Shown here: positions 5,699 to 5,738 of the stretch, piece by piece
Layout of the letters: every line of letters starts with the position of its first letter
Position numbering within the stretch: position 1 is the first letter of the stretch
Position numbers and translations under genes: made by a program
The notes under the pieces: model-generated
Seen by the model: the letters and a program-made list of their open reading frames with translations, nothing else
Database searches by the model: none
What the model was told of the DNA's origin: nothing
NCBI GenBank assembly: GCA_946482165.1
Contig: CAMLQS010000330.1
Span: 1 to 5,738 of the forward strand
Direction of reading: 5' to 3'
DNA from: an uncultured Verrucomicrobiota bacterium
GTDB lineage: Bacteria; Verrucomicrobiota; Verrucomicrobiae; Opitutales; Opitutaceae
DNA: 5,738 bases

Positions 5699-5725
5699 AT
5701 CCGTGCGCATCCGTGATATCCGCGG
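5699..5725. repeat. ATCCGTG-type extragenic repeat
   Basis: Three spaced copies of ATCCGYG start at 5699, 5709 and 5718 (two ATCCGTG, one ATCCGCG), at the very end of the window. Read on the other strand it is the ACCGCGGATATCACGGATG type of string that I recall as a common dispersed intergenic repeat in Verrucomicrobiota. It may continue beyond the window. Confidence 0.5.
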
Positions 5726-5738
5726 TTCCCACTGCCGG

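Overview
The window looks like chromosomal DNA from a GC-rich member of the Verrucomicrobiota, most likely the Opitutaceae. This is inferred from the flavour of the proteins: a monomeric NADP-isocitrate dehydrogenase, a 78-residue single-cluster ferredoxin with a CIDCDLC motif, and tiny Lys/Gln-rich proteins. It is also inferred from intergenic DNA with 9-nt CATAGGTCC-like repeats and ATCCGTG-type repeats, and from the near absence of Shine-Dalgarno motifs. No rRNA or intact tRNA marker is present to prove it.

Layout. (1) 1-650: the 3' end of icd (monomeric type), closed by a rho-independent terminator that is also a 9-nt tandem repeat (696-742). (2) 651-1142: a gene-poor stretch with a possible minus-strand coding remnant and, at 995-1142, a signal-peptide reading frame that breaks by frameshift. 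Its second half overlaps the next start by ATGA. (3) 1139-3236: a plus-strand cluster of small uncharacterised soluble proteins. These are a DUF7684-like protein (1139-1621), a frame-broken stretch (1622-2200), a DUF4253 protein with an apparently damaged 5' end (2201-2698), and a 177-aa hypothetical protein 4 nt downstream (2703-3236). Families of this kind (small, soluble, acidic, clustered, unevenly decayed) resemble accessory or immunity-type cargo, but no toxin gene is visible. (4) 3315-4537: a LysR-family regulator on the minus strand, divergent from the ferredoxin gene on the plus strand, with a plausible LysR box between them. (5) 4538-4879: a strong hairpin and a 51-aa two-helix membrane protein on the minus strand. 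(6) 5196-5453: two adjacent genes for 47- and 32-residue, very basic Lys/Gln/Ala-rich proteins. (7) 5454-5738: no gene, but an ATCCGTG-type extragenic repeat at the right edge.

The regions are functionally separate: central metabolism on the left, an accessory cluster of unknown role in the middle, then a regulator/redox pair and small-protein genes on the right. I did not find a clear new multi-gene system. The points most worth a second look are the decayed DUF7684/DUF4253 cluster, the frameshifted secreted-protein frame coupled to DUF7684, and the paired Lys/Gln-rich micro-proteins.
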